Below, in pieces: positions 37,201-46,923 of a stretch of 64,000 nt of DNA. Position 1 is the stretch's first letter, and each line of letters begins with the position of its first letter. Origin of the DNA: Bombyx mori (taxonomy: Eukaryota > Arthropoda > Insecta > Lepidoptera > Bombycidae); the NCBI RefSeq assembly GCF_030269925.1, contig NC_085121.1:7705501-7769500 (forward strand), given 5' to 3'. Below the pieces are notes generated by a model. The model worked only from the letters and a program-made list of their open reading frames with translations, was not told the DNA's origin and ran no database searches. A program made the translations under genes and the position numbers.

Positions 37201-40200
37201 AGACTAAATTGTAAAATTTTAGTCACCATATTGTGTTATTTTTTTATTGCTTAGATGGGTGGACGAGCTCACAGCCCACCTGGTGTTAAGTGGTTACTGG
37301 AGCCCATAGACATCTACAACGTAAATGCGCCACCCACCTCGAGATATAAATTCTAAAGTCTCAGTATAGTTACAACGGCTGCCCCACCCTTCACCCTATT
37401 CCTTCACCGTGGAAATCAATCGAGAACATTTGGTAAGTACGTATTTCGTTAGAAAAACTGGTACCTGCCTGCGGGATTCGAACACCGGTGCATCGCTACA
37501 TACGAATGCACCGGACGTCTTATCCTTTGGGCCACGAAGACTTCAAAACGTGTGTTAACATTATATTTATAGATTTGAAGGTAATTTACAGTAAGACCTC
37601 GACTTTGTTACAGTCTTTAATAGCCGTGGCAATGGTGTTGTACGGGACGATAGATTCGTTAATAGATTTCTTCTCGTTCACCGCTTGGATATTCTACGGA
37701 GGCGCGATGCTCGCTTTGATTGTGATGCGGTATACGAAACCGCACGCCCCAAGACCTTACAAGGTAAGTAATAGCTTTAGGAGATATCTTTATTGGTGGT
37801 AGACTGTCTGGTGAGCCAGTATGGGTAAGTACTCTGCCTATTTTTGCCGTGAAGCAGTTGTGCGTTTCGGTTTGAAGAATGAAGCAGCTGTTATATTGTA
37901 AAAACTGGTACTTAGAACTCATGTGTCAAGGTGGGTGCTCCGGTAGCCACTTAACACCAAATAGGCTGTAAGCTCGTCCGCCCAAATAAGTAATACAAAA
38001 AATAAAAGCTACTTCACTAATTATGTGGTTCTGCACATAAAATTTCAGAAGACGAGTTATTTTATTGAATTTATTTATCGTCATCTCGCAGTTGATATTA
38101 TGTTTTCATTCTTAACATTGTTAATGACAGGTGCATAATTCTGTTGACTGTTAGGAATAAAGCATTTTAGTGTTGAGTTCAATAGTGAGTGACATTGGTT
38201 GGTTTAATCAATTTTAAATCAAACGCGTCTCTCTCATAAGTGTTGCTAAATTGAGGTACGTAATTGGGAGCCTAATAAACTTCTTTATTTTACTGTCTGT
38301 CAAAGAAAATTATTGCGTTTCCCCTCAATACGATTCAGACATTTATTTCAGGATTAATTGAAACACGTTAAAGGTGACCTCGATTTCTTGCGTTGAAACA
38401 AATAATTTACGATTCACATGAACTGTAATGTAAATGTAACCATTTTTGATTTGTAATTTTTATTCTCCTGTATGCTTAGTGCGAGTTTCTTAACGTTCTC
38501 GATAGCGTAAAAGTTAGCCCAATTTTGTATGCAGTTGAAACAGCGCCCATTCCATACAAATATGAGTTAACTTTTACGATATCGAGAACTTTAAAAAATT
38601 CGCAATAAGCACACTGAATTCAAAAGTTTAATCGACACTTGTCTATCTCCATCCGTTACATAACTACAAGGTCTGTTTTGAATTTAAATGTTAAATATGG
38701 AAAAACAAATATATTTATTTCGCTCTCGTTTGTACTAGTTTTTGAGACTGCTCGGGTAAGTAGCTGTTTCTACCGCAAAGCAGTAAATGGCAGTTCAGTT
38801 TTAAAAGCGGCCCTGCCATTATACATATTGGCCGGATCCACAATATCTATGGGTTCTCTTAACTAGGAGAGATGTAAGCTCAAATAATCTATAGCAATAC
38901 ATTTTTGAAGTTATACTTCTTTAGGCGCGTTATGAAAAATTGATGAGAGTGAAATTTTACGATGCGCGCGCACCGTTACACAAAATTAACCGAATGAAGT
39001 TGCCCACTAAATCGCTCATTACAATACGACCGACGTAACTTGGCGAGTCTGAATATAGCCGCAGGTGAACTTGATTAAAATTTAAATAAAAAAAGAGAAA
39101 TAAATTTAACTGGTGGTAGGACCTCTTATGAGTCCGCGCGGGTGGGTACCACCACCCTGCCTATTTCTGCCGTGAAGCAGTAATGCGTTTCGGTTTGAAG
39201 GGTGGGGCAGTCGTCGTTACTATAATTGAGACCTTAGAATTTGTATCTCAAGGTGGGTGGCGCATTTACGTTGTGGATGTCTATGGGCTCCAGTAACCAC
39301 TTAACACCAGGTGGGCTGTGAGCTCGTCCACCCATCTAAGCAATAAAATTTTTTTTATTAAGTATAACTTCTTACACGCACCCTTTTTTTTCTATTTTAA
39401 TTTAATTAAAACGATATTTCAGGTACCAATAATTATTCCGTACATCGTGCTGTTTGTATCGGCGTATCTCGTGGTGGCTCCTATACTGGACAAGCCTCAG
39501 TGGGAGTACATGTATGCGGCAGCGTTTATATTGGGAGGGCTGCTCGTGTATCTTCCGTTCGTCAAATGGGGATATTCATTGCCGTTTATGGGTAAGATAA
39601 ATTTTTGAGTTCATTTGTTGAACTAAAAAAAGTATAATTATTATTTTATTGCTATATATTATTAATAAACATCCTGTAGGCCTTAATTATTTTATTGCCA
39701 TATATTATAAACATCCTGTAGAATATGCCTGAGTAAGATTTTGATTCTTTGATTATGCGAAAGACAAAACGCTGTCAATTAAAAAGCTTGTACCTACATA
39801 TTCGTTGTCGTAATTATGTGCCTACCTAACGTTTACAAGCGACTTCCACGTTAAAGGAATAGCGTGCCATAAAATTGAACCCACAATAGTTGTACATTGG
39901 GTAAAGAAAAATCCAATTCAATTGGTGCTTCGATCAGTGTGCTTGGTGCGATTTTTTTACTTCTCGATTCCGTAAAAGTTACCTAACTAAAGTTATTTGT
40001 ATGGAGTTGGAAGAGCGCCCCTAGCGGCAAACGAAGGGAAACTGCTCCATACAAATTAGAGTTAACTTTCACGCGATCGAGAAGTTAAAAAAAAACTCGC
40101 ACAGTTCGATCTCATGCTTCACGGTGGGTGCGTGATGTAATACTCCGGTAACTACTTCAGAGTTGGCCGTTAGATTTTTAAACCTTTCTAGGTGAGATAG

Positions 40201-40506
40201 ATAAGAAATAATTAAAAAAGTTAGTAGTTGACTAGCTCCACGAAACAGGCGTGTGTAGCTAGCTAATAAAGGAACGATAGCTTTTATTCCAATTCAATTC
40301 GAATATCGACCTCAAGTCTCGAGATGGACGGTATTTCATATACAGATGCATAAGCGCTCAGAGGAGACTCCATTTTTCCTACTAACGAAAAACTTGAAAA
40401 ACGTAAGATCTTTATAATCCATCCAATTTAATTCACAGATAAAATTACGGTGTTTCTGCAAATGGTACTAGAGGTAGTGCCAACATCTACAACGTTCGAA
40501 TACTAA
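25294..40506 (+). CDS. SLC7A9-like: b(0,+)/LAT-type light-chain amino acid transporter, SLC7 family (5' end not found)
   Basis: Twelve exons: 25294-25403, 25733-25829, 28220-28321, 29869-29975, 30060-30195, 30411-30536, 30865-31012, 33127-33354, 33940-34036, 37614-37763, 39423-39591, 40439-40506. All junctions are GT-AG, all phases agree, stop TAA at 40504, 511 residues visible. The family consists of 12-helix exchangers that pair with a type II heavy chain at the plasma membrane. Seen: an acidic cytoplasmic N-terminus; the helix-1 motif IGSGIF (about residue 68) that binds the substrate backbone; Cys about 168 in the helix 3-4 loop (AECEPP), the usual disulfide partner for the heavy chain; helix 6 GLWAYDGWN (Trp about 255); and a C-terminal VVP tail. 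Helix 6 and '[11 protein letters not shown]' fit SLC7A9 best among remembered relatives. The first exon starts in phase 1, so an upstream ATG exon is missing. Confidence 0.88.
25945..26320 (-). mobile_element. Non-autonomous Helitron with nested LINE tail, in the transporter intron
   Basis: On the minus strand it starts TCTATACTAATATATAAATC (26320 downward) and ends '...GGGTACAGCTAG' next to T at 25945, fitting the Helitron TC...CTAG/T rule. It begins only about 115 bp after the exon ending at 25829. A LINE tail interrupts it at 26146-26258. Confidence 0.65.
26146..26258 (+). mobile_element. Truncated jockey-type LINE 3' end nested in a Helitron
   Basis: From 'ggtaggcagcggcttgg' to 'acaagggcaataaaaaaaa'. 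The flanking Helitron sequence reads through as 'gatgcatggttcagtag' when the insert is left out, with a possible 3 bp duplication GGT. Confidence 0.75.
26591..26860 (+). mobile_element. Bm1-type SINE with a perfect internal hairpin
   Basis: Truncated copy ('actggtcgtaggac' to 'caataaaaaaaaaa') in the transporter intron. At 26720-26759 the body folds back: an 18 bp arm, the loop ACCC, then the exact reverse complement of the arm. Other copies have 'ggtgggtggcgcattt' here. Confidence 0.8.
27290..27560. other. GC-rich intronic block of unknown origin
   Basis: Bases 27310-27460 are much more GC-rich than the surrounding intron ('ctgtcggctgccggttccgg', 'cgaacccggccccatag'). A 65-codon plus frame here has no recognisable motif. 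Probably a piece of a transposable element; family not identified. Confidence 0.3.
27940..28120. repeat. Dispersed palindromic repeat, related to 598-730
   Basis: Contains 'gtccgtgaccaagaaaactg' with inverted flanking words around CGTAAAAGTAATT, similar to 'gtcagtgaccacgaaaactg' at 603. It lies just before the exon at 28220. Confidence 0.4.
28535..28680 (+). mobile_element. Short 3' fragment of a Bm1-type SINE
   Basis: Only the last 130 bp ('actatactgagaccttag' to 'ctaagcaataaaaaaa') with a small deletion ('gtaaccaccagg'). Confidence 0.75.
29533..29645 (+). repeat. Dispersed repeat, copy 1 (partner at 34470-34567)
   Basis: Shares 'gtcgaaattc...actataatt', 'ttaagtttgtacactatta' and 'tctataatcacaaat' with 34470-34567 in the same order and orientation. 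Both lie in transporter introns. Confidence 0.5.
31466..32995 (+). mobile_element. Helitron-type element(s) with inserted tandem Helitron pair
   Basis: The left end is A/TCTAATATATAAAATTCTCG (31466) followed by 'ccgaaacggcttgaccg'. The right end is 'gtttgccgggtcagCTAG' next to T (32992-32995). These are classic lepidopteran Helitron termini. Repeated 'cacccctctacgat(c)aacccctatttt' words at 31710, 32265 and 32385 suggest internal duplication or two overlapping copies. No Rep/helicase frame is present, so non-autonomous. It fills the intron before the exon at 33127. Confidence 0.6.
31796..32221 (-). mobile_element. Two Helitron copies in direct tandem (head to tail)
   Basis: Unit 1 (31796-32004) and unit 2 (32006-32221) both begin, on the plus strand, with CTAGCGAC(C/T)CGCCCTCGC and share 'gtagcctatgttcatcagg', 'ggtccagtagtttcggagcc' and an (AAAC)n run. 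On the minus strand each is a complete short Helitron, with unit 2 showing the full 5' TCTATACTAATATTATAAAG. They join directly with at most one or two bases between. Confidence 0.65.
33355..33939. other. Transporter intron, nothing notable
   Basis: AT-rich intron between the exons ending at 33354 and starting at 33940. The 'cgatctcactacgc' phrase repeats at 33714-33727 and 33769-33782. Confidence 0.4.
34470..34567 (+). repeat. Dispersed repeat, copy 2 (partner at 29533-29645)
   Basis: See the shared words listed for copy 1. This copy starts 'actaaaggtcccgcagtag'. Confidence 0.5.
35473..35530. repeat. Cluster of short perfect hairpins
   Basis: TGAATCACTCTC (35473-35484), loop AAGC, then the exact reverse complement (35489-35500). 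Directly after come GGTGCGGCGCACC, itself near-palindromic, and a GCACCT/AGGTGC stem. GC content jumps here. Function unknown; probably the end of a DNA element. Confidence 0.5.
35890..36227 (-). mobile_element. Helitron-like element in a transporter intron
   Basis: On the minus strand it starts A/TCTATATATTAATACGTG at 36227 and continues with words such as 'ggaggagtatgaaattttcc'. The TC start after A fits a Helitron. The 3' CTRR end was not located, so the left limit is approximate. Confidence 0.45.
36334..36472. mobile_element. 139 bp fold-back MITE with TA target duplication
   Basis: Both ends read GGGTGCCT(C/G)TCCACCGG when taken inward, giving terminal inverted repeats of about 35 bp. 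Each end is flanked by TA. A second inverted repeat ('aagattgca...tgcaatctt') fills the middle, so the whole element can fold into one hairpin. Confidence 0.7.
36480..36600 (+). repeat. Retroelement tail fragment
   Basis: 'taactgttagcaaatcccacc', 'ctcctggctgtgct', 'ggtgaaactggaaaggcc', then a short A-run. This is the inverted partner of the T-run side of 45093-45480. Confidence 0.5.
36628..36945 (-). mobile_element. 5'-truncated jockey-type LINE copy (about 320 bp)
   Basis: Matches the 3' end of the LINE at 4695-8254 from its tail up into ORF2 ('ggaaacaccgtggagggg', 'tactccggtggcgggcgg'). A frame of about 118 codons is the remnant of the ORF2 C-terminus. Confidence 0.85.
37238..37545 (-). 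mobile_element. Bm1-type SINE with intact head but internal deletion
   Basis: Has both the tail ('tattgcttagatgggtgg') and the tRNA-like head (rc of 'ggataagacgtccggtgc'), but the middle is missing: 'cacccttca' joins directly to 'ccctattccttcaccg'. It ends only 68 bp before the transporter exon starting at 37614. Confidence 0.8.
37788..38010 (+). mobile_element. Diverged Bm1-type SINE fragment
   Basis: 'ttggtggtagactgtctgg' to 'aataagtaatac', heavily mutated. It begins 25 bp after the transporter exon ending at 37763. Confidence 0.65.
38472..38612. mobile_element. Inverted-repeat MITE, copy 2
   Basis: Left 'gcttagtgcgagtttcttaac' (38473 on) and right 'ttaaaaaattcgcaataagc' arms are inverted, with core 'cagttgaaacagcgcc'. 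Empty of nested insertions. Confidence 0.6.
39109..39348 (+). mobile_element. 5'-truncated Bm1-type SINE
   Basis: 'actggtggtaggacctc' to 'ctaagcaataaaa'. Ends about 75 bp before the exon at 39423. Confidence 0.85.
39937..40102. mobile_element. Inverted-repeat MITE, copy 3
   Basis: Left 'gtgcgatttttttacttctcg', right 'cgagaagttaaaaaaaaactc' (partly quoted), core 'tggagttggaagagcgcc'. It lies in the last intron of the transporter. Confidence 0.6.
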
Positions 40507-40841
40507 AGTAGTGCCTGCCGGACCTTAAAGAGCGTCAAGTAAAATCATTTTCGATATCTACCACATCATAAACACAATAATTATTACAATGAAGTATTAT
40601 TAAAAACGTTTCTCGGAAATTCATTTTCATCACTTCAACATTAATATTGATATAATTCGTCTCTGATTTCTAAGTACGTACTTGGATAGTGATTAAATTA
40701 CTTAAATTAAATTTGGTTGTTAATTTTTGACTGATAAAATATGTTCCTTATTTTAAAATGTAACAGACCGTAATTCGGTAATAATGTTTTGAAAATAACG
40801 TAATGTGCGTGAAATTAACATAGACGAAATATTTTATCGTA

Positions 40842-40847
40842 AATAAA
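40842..40847 (+). terminator. Possible poly(A) signal of the transporter gene
   Basis: AATAAA about 340 bp after the stop codon at 40506. Other weak signals exist, so the true 3' end is not fixed. Confidence 0.35.
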
Positions 40848-42536
40848 ATGTCTAAAAATTTTAAACAAGATTAGAGTATTTTGGATTTTTCTTTGTTTTG
40901 GTAATTAATCCATTAATTCTTTAAATAATCTAGGTTTTTTCAATATTTTTTAAGTTCATCGTTCATTTCATTAGTTTGCACGAATCATTCCTATGGGGTT
41001 ATTTGCTTTGAGAATTTCTGTCATCTTGTCTCTTCCTTGTTTTTTTTTTCGTAGGTGTTGATTTTATCTGTAGCAAAAGCTTAAGATCGATTTAACGTCT
41101 AAAATCCATATCAATAATTTACGCAAATTGGAATCGTAAAGCAATTTTATCATAGAGGCTCATTAATGGTGATTGTTTCAACATCAGGATTCTCCACCGA
41201 TACGATCGCTGTAATACATCCCACCTGGACCTTGTATTATTATTTATGTATTTATTTGTTCGGCACACAATACACATTACAAGCTAAAAAAATACACAAC
41301 AAATAACAACAAGTAAAAAATCTATCTTGCAACATAAGCCATGCGCACGACTAAACAAGACAAATGTGTACTTCTGGCTAAGCCCTTGCTTGCCTACCTG
41401 TCCTGGTAAAACTGGGAAGGCCGGATCATCAGTAACCCCTCAAAAATAAAAAAATAACAAATGTACTGAATTTTTACACAATTTTCCTTACGACTATAGG
41501 ACAAAACAACACGATAACGAAAACTAATCTAACTTATAATGTAAGGAAATAATTTTACTCACAATAAACATTAAACAATTACACTATATAATAACTGTAA
41601 ACAATCATGATTACGAGCCATGAGATGACTGTCTTTCTCGACAAAACGTGAAGCCCCATTCGTGTCACTATGAGTGATTGTGCTAAACTCATGGTTTCTT
41701 AGTTATCATTAATCACGATAGTTAACCTTAGGGTAATCAATAGATTAGTATCTCAATTTCGTTTTCAAGGTTTTCATTATTTGATTTATTGACACCTGGA
41801 CCACTTATTTTTGTGAACATAATTCTTTATCCTAGTATATCAGAAGGCTGAGTAGGACCCCTTTACTTAATTCCAGAGAAAAAATAGGTCACAACATGTC
41901 AATATAAAATCCTCTTAAAAAGACTTAACTTTAAACTGTGTGTTAAAAATAGTAAGTATTCAATTTATTTTACAATGGGATTTTGCGATCGGTATAATTT
42001 GGTCTTATCATTCCGTACCGAGGCAAACGATATTGTTGATTTTAATTTTTTAAAGACGTTTTTAAAATATTACTCGAGTTTAGTGTTCGATAAGAAATAA
42101 AATTCCTGAATTTGAGAGCGTACTCATAAATAAATATTTATTTGCGAGATGTTGGCAGCCGTGTAATCTAAAATTTTTATTGAAAAAATAATTATTTTAG
42201 TATAATACATAGTTCGTATTTACATGTTAAGAAATATGTGGGCACACAGTACACATGATGATGTGATATTGTTATGTTCGAAATTGAAGAGTATTGTTGA
42301 TTTGTGAGTACAGGTAAAATAATCAAAAAAATACATCTTATTATTATGTGATCTCTTAAAGAGAGCAAAAATATTTATTGTTATACATAACACTGAGCTA
42401 AAATAAACACAATTGAAATCCGATCAGTAGTTTTATTTCATTGATATTATTTTAATTTACAATATTTAACTGCAAACCAAAAACACTGTCACTATCTTTT
42501 TTACCAGCCTGACTTCATGGAGGACATATCAGGGCA
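40848..42536. other. Intergenic, one small repeat remnant
   Basis: Bases 41385-41455 ('cctacctgtcctggtaaaac ... taacccctcaaaaataaaa') match the end of the retroelement-tail family at 36480. Nothing else supported. Confidence 0.4.
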
Positions 42537-42544
42537 CTCATAGT

Positions 42545-43567
42545 AGAAGTGGGTGATATAAATCGTATATAGATTCAATATCTATATATCGCAGCAATAT
42601 CGTTGAATCCGATATCGCCCCGCACGAAATCTATATATCGATATCAGCCGATACACGATATTGCTCGATGTGATGCGCATCGCCATATCGTACCGATTCG
42701 TGAATCGAAATCTATATTTCGATATCAGCCGATACACGATATTGCTCGATGTGATGCACATCGGCATATCGTACCGATTCGTTAATATCAGCAATATTCG
42801 TTTGGTTCGTATCGAATCGGTCAGAGTGAGTGAGCGCACGATAGGGATATCATGTGATGAATGAAACAGAAACAGGCATTATCCATACAATTGTAAACCT
42901 TATATTTAAGTCCATATGTCTGTAGATTATTCTTAGCGTATCAGCAGGATACAATTAAGGAAAGAAGTTTCAACTTTCGACCCTAACTTGAATGCAGTAT
43001 AGCCTATTTGCATCGTTGAATTTAATTTCACGCGCTTTGACCTTGAACTAGAATTTTTGGACAAGTGTTTATAAATACTTAAAAGTTTTTTGTGTTTGAT
43101 TTTTAAAGTACACATTTTTCTATTTTTAGTTGAATCCAAATAATTGAGTTTATTTCTTGTGTTTGTATTAAACTTTTGAAATCTACACTCTTTTGGTATT
43201 TTTTGTAATTTTAAATTAAGACACAAAATACTAAAAACTGAAAATTATGTAGCTAGTCCTAAGCCTTGTAAAATGGCATGAAGGAAAGTTTTTTTGATAT
43301 TTTTATTTTCATGTTCTTTTTATTACTTTAAGATCATATTATAAATTGATATCAGAAAACCAACCGTATAACGTTGACTTAAATCTATATCTACTACGAT
43401 ATTATATCAGCGTATCGTTTCAAATCTCAAATATCATGAATCGAGAAAATCTACTAGCATCCATCAATATATAGATTCAGAAAATATATAGTTTCAATAT
43501 CCGATATTGATCCTCGATATATAGATACGATTCGATACGCGGCAAAACCGATATTACCCACTCCTAA
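42545..43567. mobile_element. hAT-type non-autonomous DNA transposon, 1,023 bp
   Basis: The 8 bp CTCATAGT flanks it on both sides (42537-42544 and 43568-43575), the target duplication size of hAT elements. Inner ends are AGTGGGTGATAT and, inverted, AGTGGGTAATAT. Both halves are rich in GATATCG-type palindromes, including a roughly 100 bp direct repeat near 42640-42780. No transposase frame; a 97-codon minus frame lacks motifs. Confidence 0.75.
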
Positions 43568-43639
43568 CTCATAGTCATTTCATTTCAAAGTCAAATGAAA
43601 CGTGACAACGATCTTTAGAAACGTTAGTTGAATGCAACG

Positions 43640-44270
43640 GTTTCATGCACTAGACATACTGTGGCAGACGGTGTGATAGTAAAAGCGAAATGACCGAATC
43701 ATTTCAAACAATTCTCGAGACTGACTCGGTGACGCAGTAGTCAGCGTAATCCTAATTTGGGGCTGGGTTTACTTCAGTCTACTATAATAACACAAAGCTC
43801 CATAATCACTCCATATCGGCGGGTCTCAAACGGCCCGTATGATCAGGATTATCCCAACAACCCTCTGGAGTTAAAGAACAGTACGAAATGAGATCAGTTC
43901 TCCACATGAGCCGAAGACTACGGGTTATACAGTATTCTTTAACTAGATGCGATGAACAGCTTCGCTCTGTTGAGGATTTCCATACCTCTACGGTAGGCTG
44001 CAGGTTGGCTAGGCCCCTGGTATTGCTGACGTCCATGGGCAACGGTAATCACTCACCACCAGGTGAGCCGTACGCTCGTCTACCTACAAACGCAATAAAA
44101 AAATCCAAATATCCCGATATTGAAGACCACTCCAAGAAATCGAATAGGTACTCTCACGTGCTTGCAGGGATATCCCTTGGAATTGTGGTGCCTTGGAATG
44201 GTAAGCGCGTAAAATTGTCTCGACAGGTTATATTGAACTAAATTGCTGTTATAAAATATTATTACTAAAG
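43640..44270 (-). mobile_element. Old jockey-type LINE fragment interrupted by a younger LINE tail
   Basis: Diverged homology to 4980-5490 of the large LINE on both sides ('ggcagacggtgtgatagtaaaa', 'agcttcgctctgttgagga', 'gcagggatatcccttggaat'). Between them, 43985-44103 is a plus-strand LINE tail with 'cgcaataaaaaaa'. Stops are scattered through the old ORF2. Confidence 0.65.
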
Positions 44271-45092
44271 TGAGCTGCGTGAAAACACTTCAAATCTTAG
44301 ATTGGTAAAATAATTTTAAAGGTACTTAATCGTTAGTTATTACGATGGAGCAATTCAGGAAGGGAAAATTTTTTAGCAAATTCTATTTTTAGTAAATGCG
44401 CAATAAGTGTCAAGATGTTTTAGTCTTTTAGCAATCTAGGCCAGGCTATTGTTGCCCTATTTATTTGCCACTTACATCAATTAGTTGTCAGAAGCTCAAT
44501 CAAATATGCGTTCAGATACTTTGACAAAAACAAATATTTAATTCCAACGATTTATTACTGTCAATACGTACAGATCACAGATCTTCAAACATCTCTATAC
44601 CATTTAAAATGTTCTGGCAGAATTTCAATTTATTTTAAAATTAGCATCTCAAAATACACCTTAATGTTTTTTTAAACAAAATGCAATGTGCTGTTCAGAA
44701 ATTTAATGGGACAAATGTTATTTAAACGTCACTACATCTGTTGTTTTGCCAAATATATATCGTGAAATTATCAAAATCTTTTTTCAATAGCACCCACGAG
44801 TACTTACTTATTCTTGTACGAATACACACTGTTCTATGATCCGTAATAGTAAATCTGTATCTCAAGTATGTATGGTATAAGATAATCGTCCATTTACATG
44901 AAACTGACTTGTTTGGAAAAAATCACGGGCGATAGATGGTCTTTACAAATCCTTATATTTTAATAAAATTAAAAATTTCTATATCTTGGTTTCTTTCTGT
45001 GTTTCTGGCTTTGTTTTTTCACTGTACTAAACCAGGAGGGTATTTAAGTATTTCAAAGCCCACATCGTGATTAGTGTTCACAGTCAAGCAAG
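44271..45092. other. Non-coding, no gene seen
   Basis: AT-rich intergenic sequence without features that I can support. Confidence 0.4.
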
Positions 45093-45480
45093 TTAGTTTT
45101 TTTTTTTTTTTTTTTTATGATTGAAAGATTACTGGTGGCCCGGAGGCCTTTCCAGTTTCACCAGGACACGTGGGCGAGCAAAGGCTCAGCCAGGAGAGGT
45201 GGGATTTGCTAACAGCTACCCGAGCGTCTCCGAAGGAGACCTAACAGCTCAAGAGTAGCTGCTTCGCGAATGAATCTACTACTGGATCGGAATCGCGACC
45301 CGCTGAGAAGATCCGGCGAGAAACTCAGCGAGCTGATTCATGGGTTAGGTTGCACGGCGAACTCTTTGTCGAGTTCGACGAGTACGGTTACCGAGGTCCC
45401 TAAGCCTGCTCCTAGTGTTAGAGCTGAAGGCGTCTAATGCAAAGGTTATTGGATCTGATGGATCCGTAAGGACGTGCAGC
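45093..45480 (-). repeat. Retroelement 3'-tail fragment, 'GAGAAGATCCGGCGAG' family
   Basis: A 22-base T-run, then 'gattactggtggcccgg', 'gatcggaatcgcgacccgc', 'gagaagatccggcgagaaac' and 'gagttcgacgagtacgg'. The longest minus-strand copy here, little decayed. Confidence 0.7.
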
Positions 45481-45635
45481 AAGTTAGTATCGCCTTGTCG
45501 GAGTCATAAAGGCTGTATAATTTATGTGGGTACATATGTCAGTATGTCATGAAACTTTTGGATAGACGTCGAAAAGCTCATAGTGTAACTGCGACTAAAA
45601 ATGTTGTGATATGGTTATCAACATTTAAGATTATA

Positions 45636-46923
45636 ATGGGTTGGGGAAAAAGTCTTTTCGCATTATAGTATGTACATGAACTTGTAATAAAATCTCTTTG
45701 GCTAAACTATTTGTATCTGGCTGGTTTTGGTATCATTAAAAATTAAAATTTTAAAGAAGATAATTCCAAATTCAAATTAGGAAAATGTGTGATTTTTATT
45801 TATTTTTCGTACTGTCAAGATGAGTGAATCTAATGAAGAAATTCGATACATTTTAAAATTTTCCTAAAAAGGTAAAAATGCAACGCAAGCCGCGAAAAAA
45901 ATTTGCGATGTTTATGTATGTCTGAGAGTAGCACAACGGTTTAAGATTTTTCAATCCGGAAATTTTTATGTCAAAGATGCACGTCGCGTCGCTCTCGTCG
46001 TCCTATTACGGATAAAATGGATGCAATTTTTGATAAAGTGGAGCAAGATCGGCACATCAATAGTTACGACGTAGCAGAAGAACTGGGAATTGACCACAAA
46101 ACAGTTCTGGCGCATTTGAAAAAAACTGGGTACACAAAAAAGCTCCTTATTTGGGTACCTCACGAGCTCACTGAAAGAAACCTAATGAACCGTGTAGTCA
46201 TTTGTGATTCTTTATTACGACGTATGAAACCGAACCATTTTTGAAGAAGCTGATAACTGGTGATGAAAAGTGCATCACGTACGACAAGAACGTGCGAAAA
46301 AGGTCGTGGTAAAAGGTCGTGGTCAAAGGCCGGTCAGGCTTCAGAGACTGTGGCGAAACCCGGGTTAACTCGCAACAAGGTAATGCTGTGTGTGTGGTGG
46401 GATTGGAAGAGCATTATTCATTATAAGCTGTTGCCACCAGGCAGGACCATCGATTCTGAACTCTGCTGCGAACAACTGATGAGATTAAAGCAAGAAGTTG
46501 AGAGAAAGCGACCGGAATTAATAAACAGAAGGGGTGTGGTTTTTCATCATGATAATGCTAGACCTCACACATCTTTAGCCACTCAGCAAAAATTAAGAGA
46601 GCTTGGCTGGGAGGTGTTAATGCATCCACCGTATAGTCCTGACTTTGCACCTTCAGATTTCCACTTGTTTCGGGTCTCTTCAGAATTTTTTAGTCAGTGT
46701 CAGTTTAACATCACGAGAGGACTGCCAAAACCAATTGTTGCAGTATTTTGATCAGAAGCCCCAAAATTTCTATAGCAATGGGATCATGTCCCTACCTACA
46801 AGATGGCAAAAAATTATCGAACAAAATGTTACCTACATACTTTAGTTAAATGTAAATAAACTATATAAAAAAATGTTGTGAATTTTCTTAGAAAAGGCGA
46901 AGAAACTTTTTCCCCAACCTTAT
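45636..46923 (+). mobile_element. Mariner element with terminal inverted repeats
   Basis: The left end GGTTGGGGAAAAAGTCTTTTC and the inverted right end GGTTGGGGAAAAAGTTTCTTC match closely and both sit next to TA-rich flanks, as expected for TA-targeting mariner elements. Length about 1.29 kb, the usual size of a full mariner. Confidence 0.85.
45820..46845 (+). pseudogene. Mariner transposase, frame-broken, D,D34D type
   Basis: Starts at ATG 45820 (MSESNEEIR) but a stop and frame changes interrupt the first third. The open pieces read: helix-turn-helix DNA-binding part ('DVAEELGIDHKTVLAHL'), 'TGDEK' with catalytic Asp 1, 'HHDNARPH' with Asp 2, and 'YSPDFAPSDFHLF' with Asp 3, exactly 34 residues after Asp 2, then a C-terminus ending at TAG 46843-46845. 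The usual Trp after TGDEK is Cys. At least three frame breaks make it inactive. Transposase would cut and paste at TA sites. Confidence 0.85.

Noticed and set aside
42600..42800. CRISPR-like direct repeats
   Set aside because: Only two imperfect copies inside a transposon of a eukaryotic genome; no array.
42582..42864. Open frames with repeated 'YDMPMCITSSNIVYRLIS' units, looking like a tandem-repeat protein
   Set aside because: The repeats come from the palindromic GATATCG-rich DNA of the hAT element; frames on both strands show the same effect.
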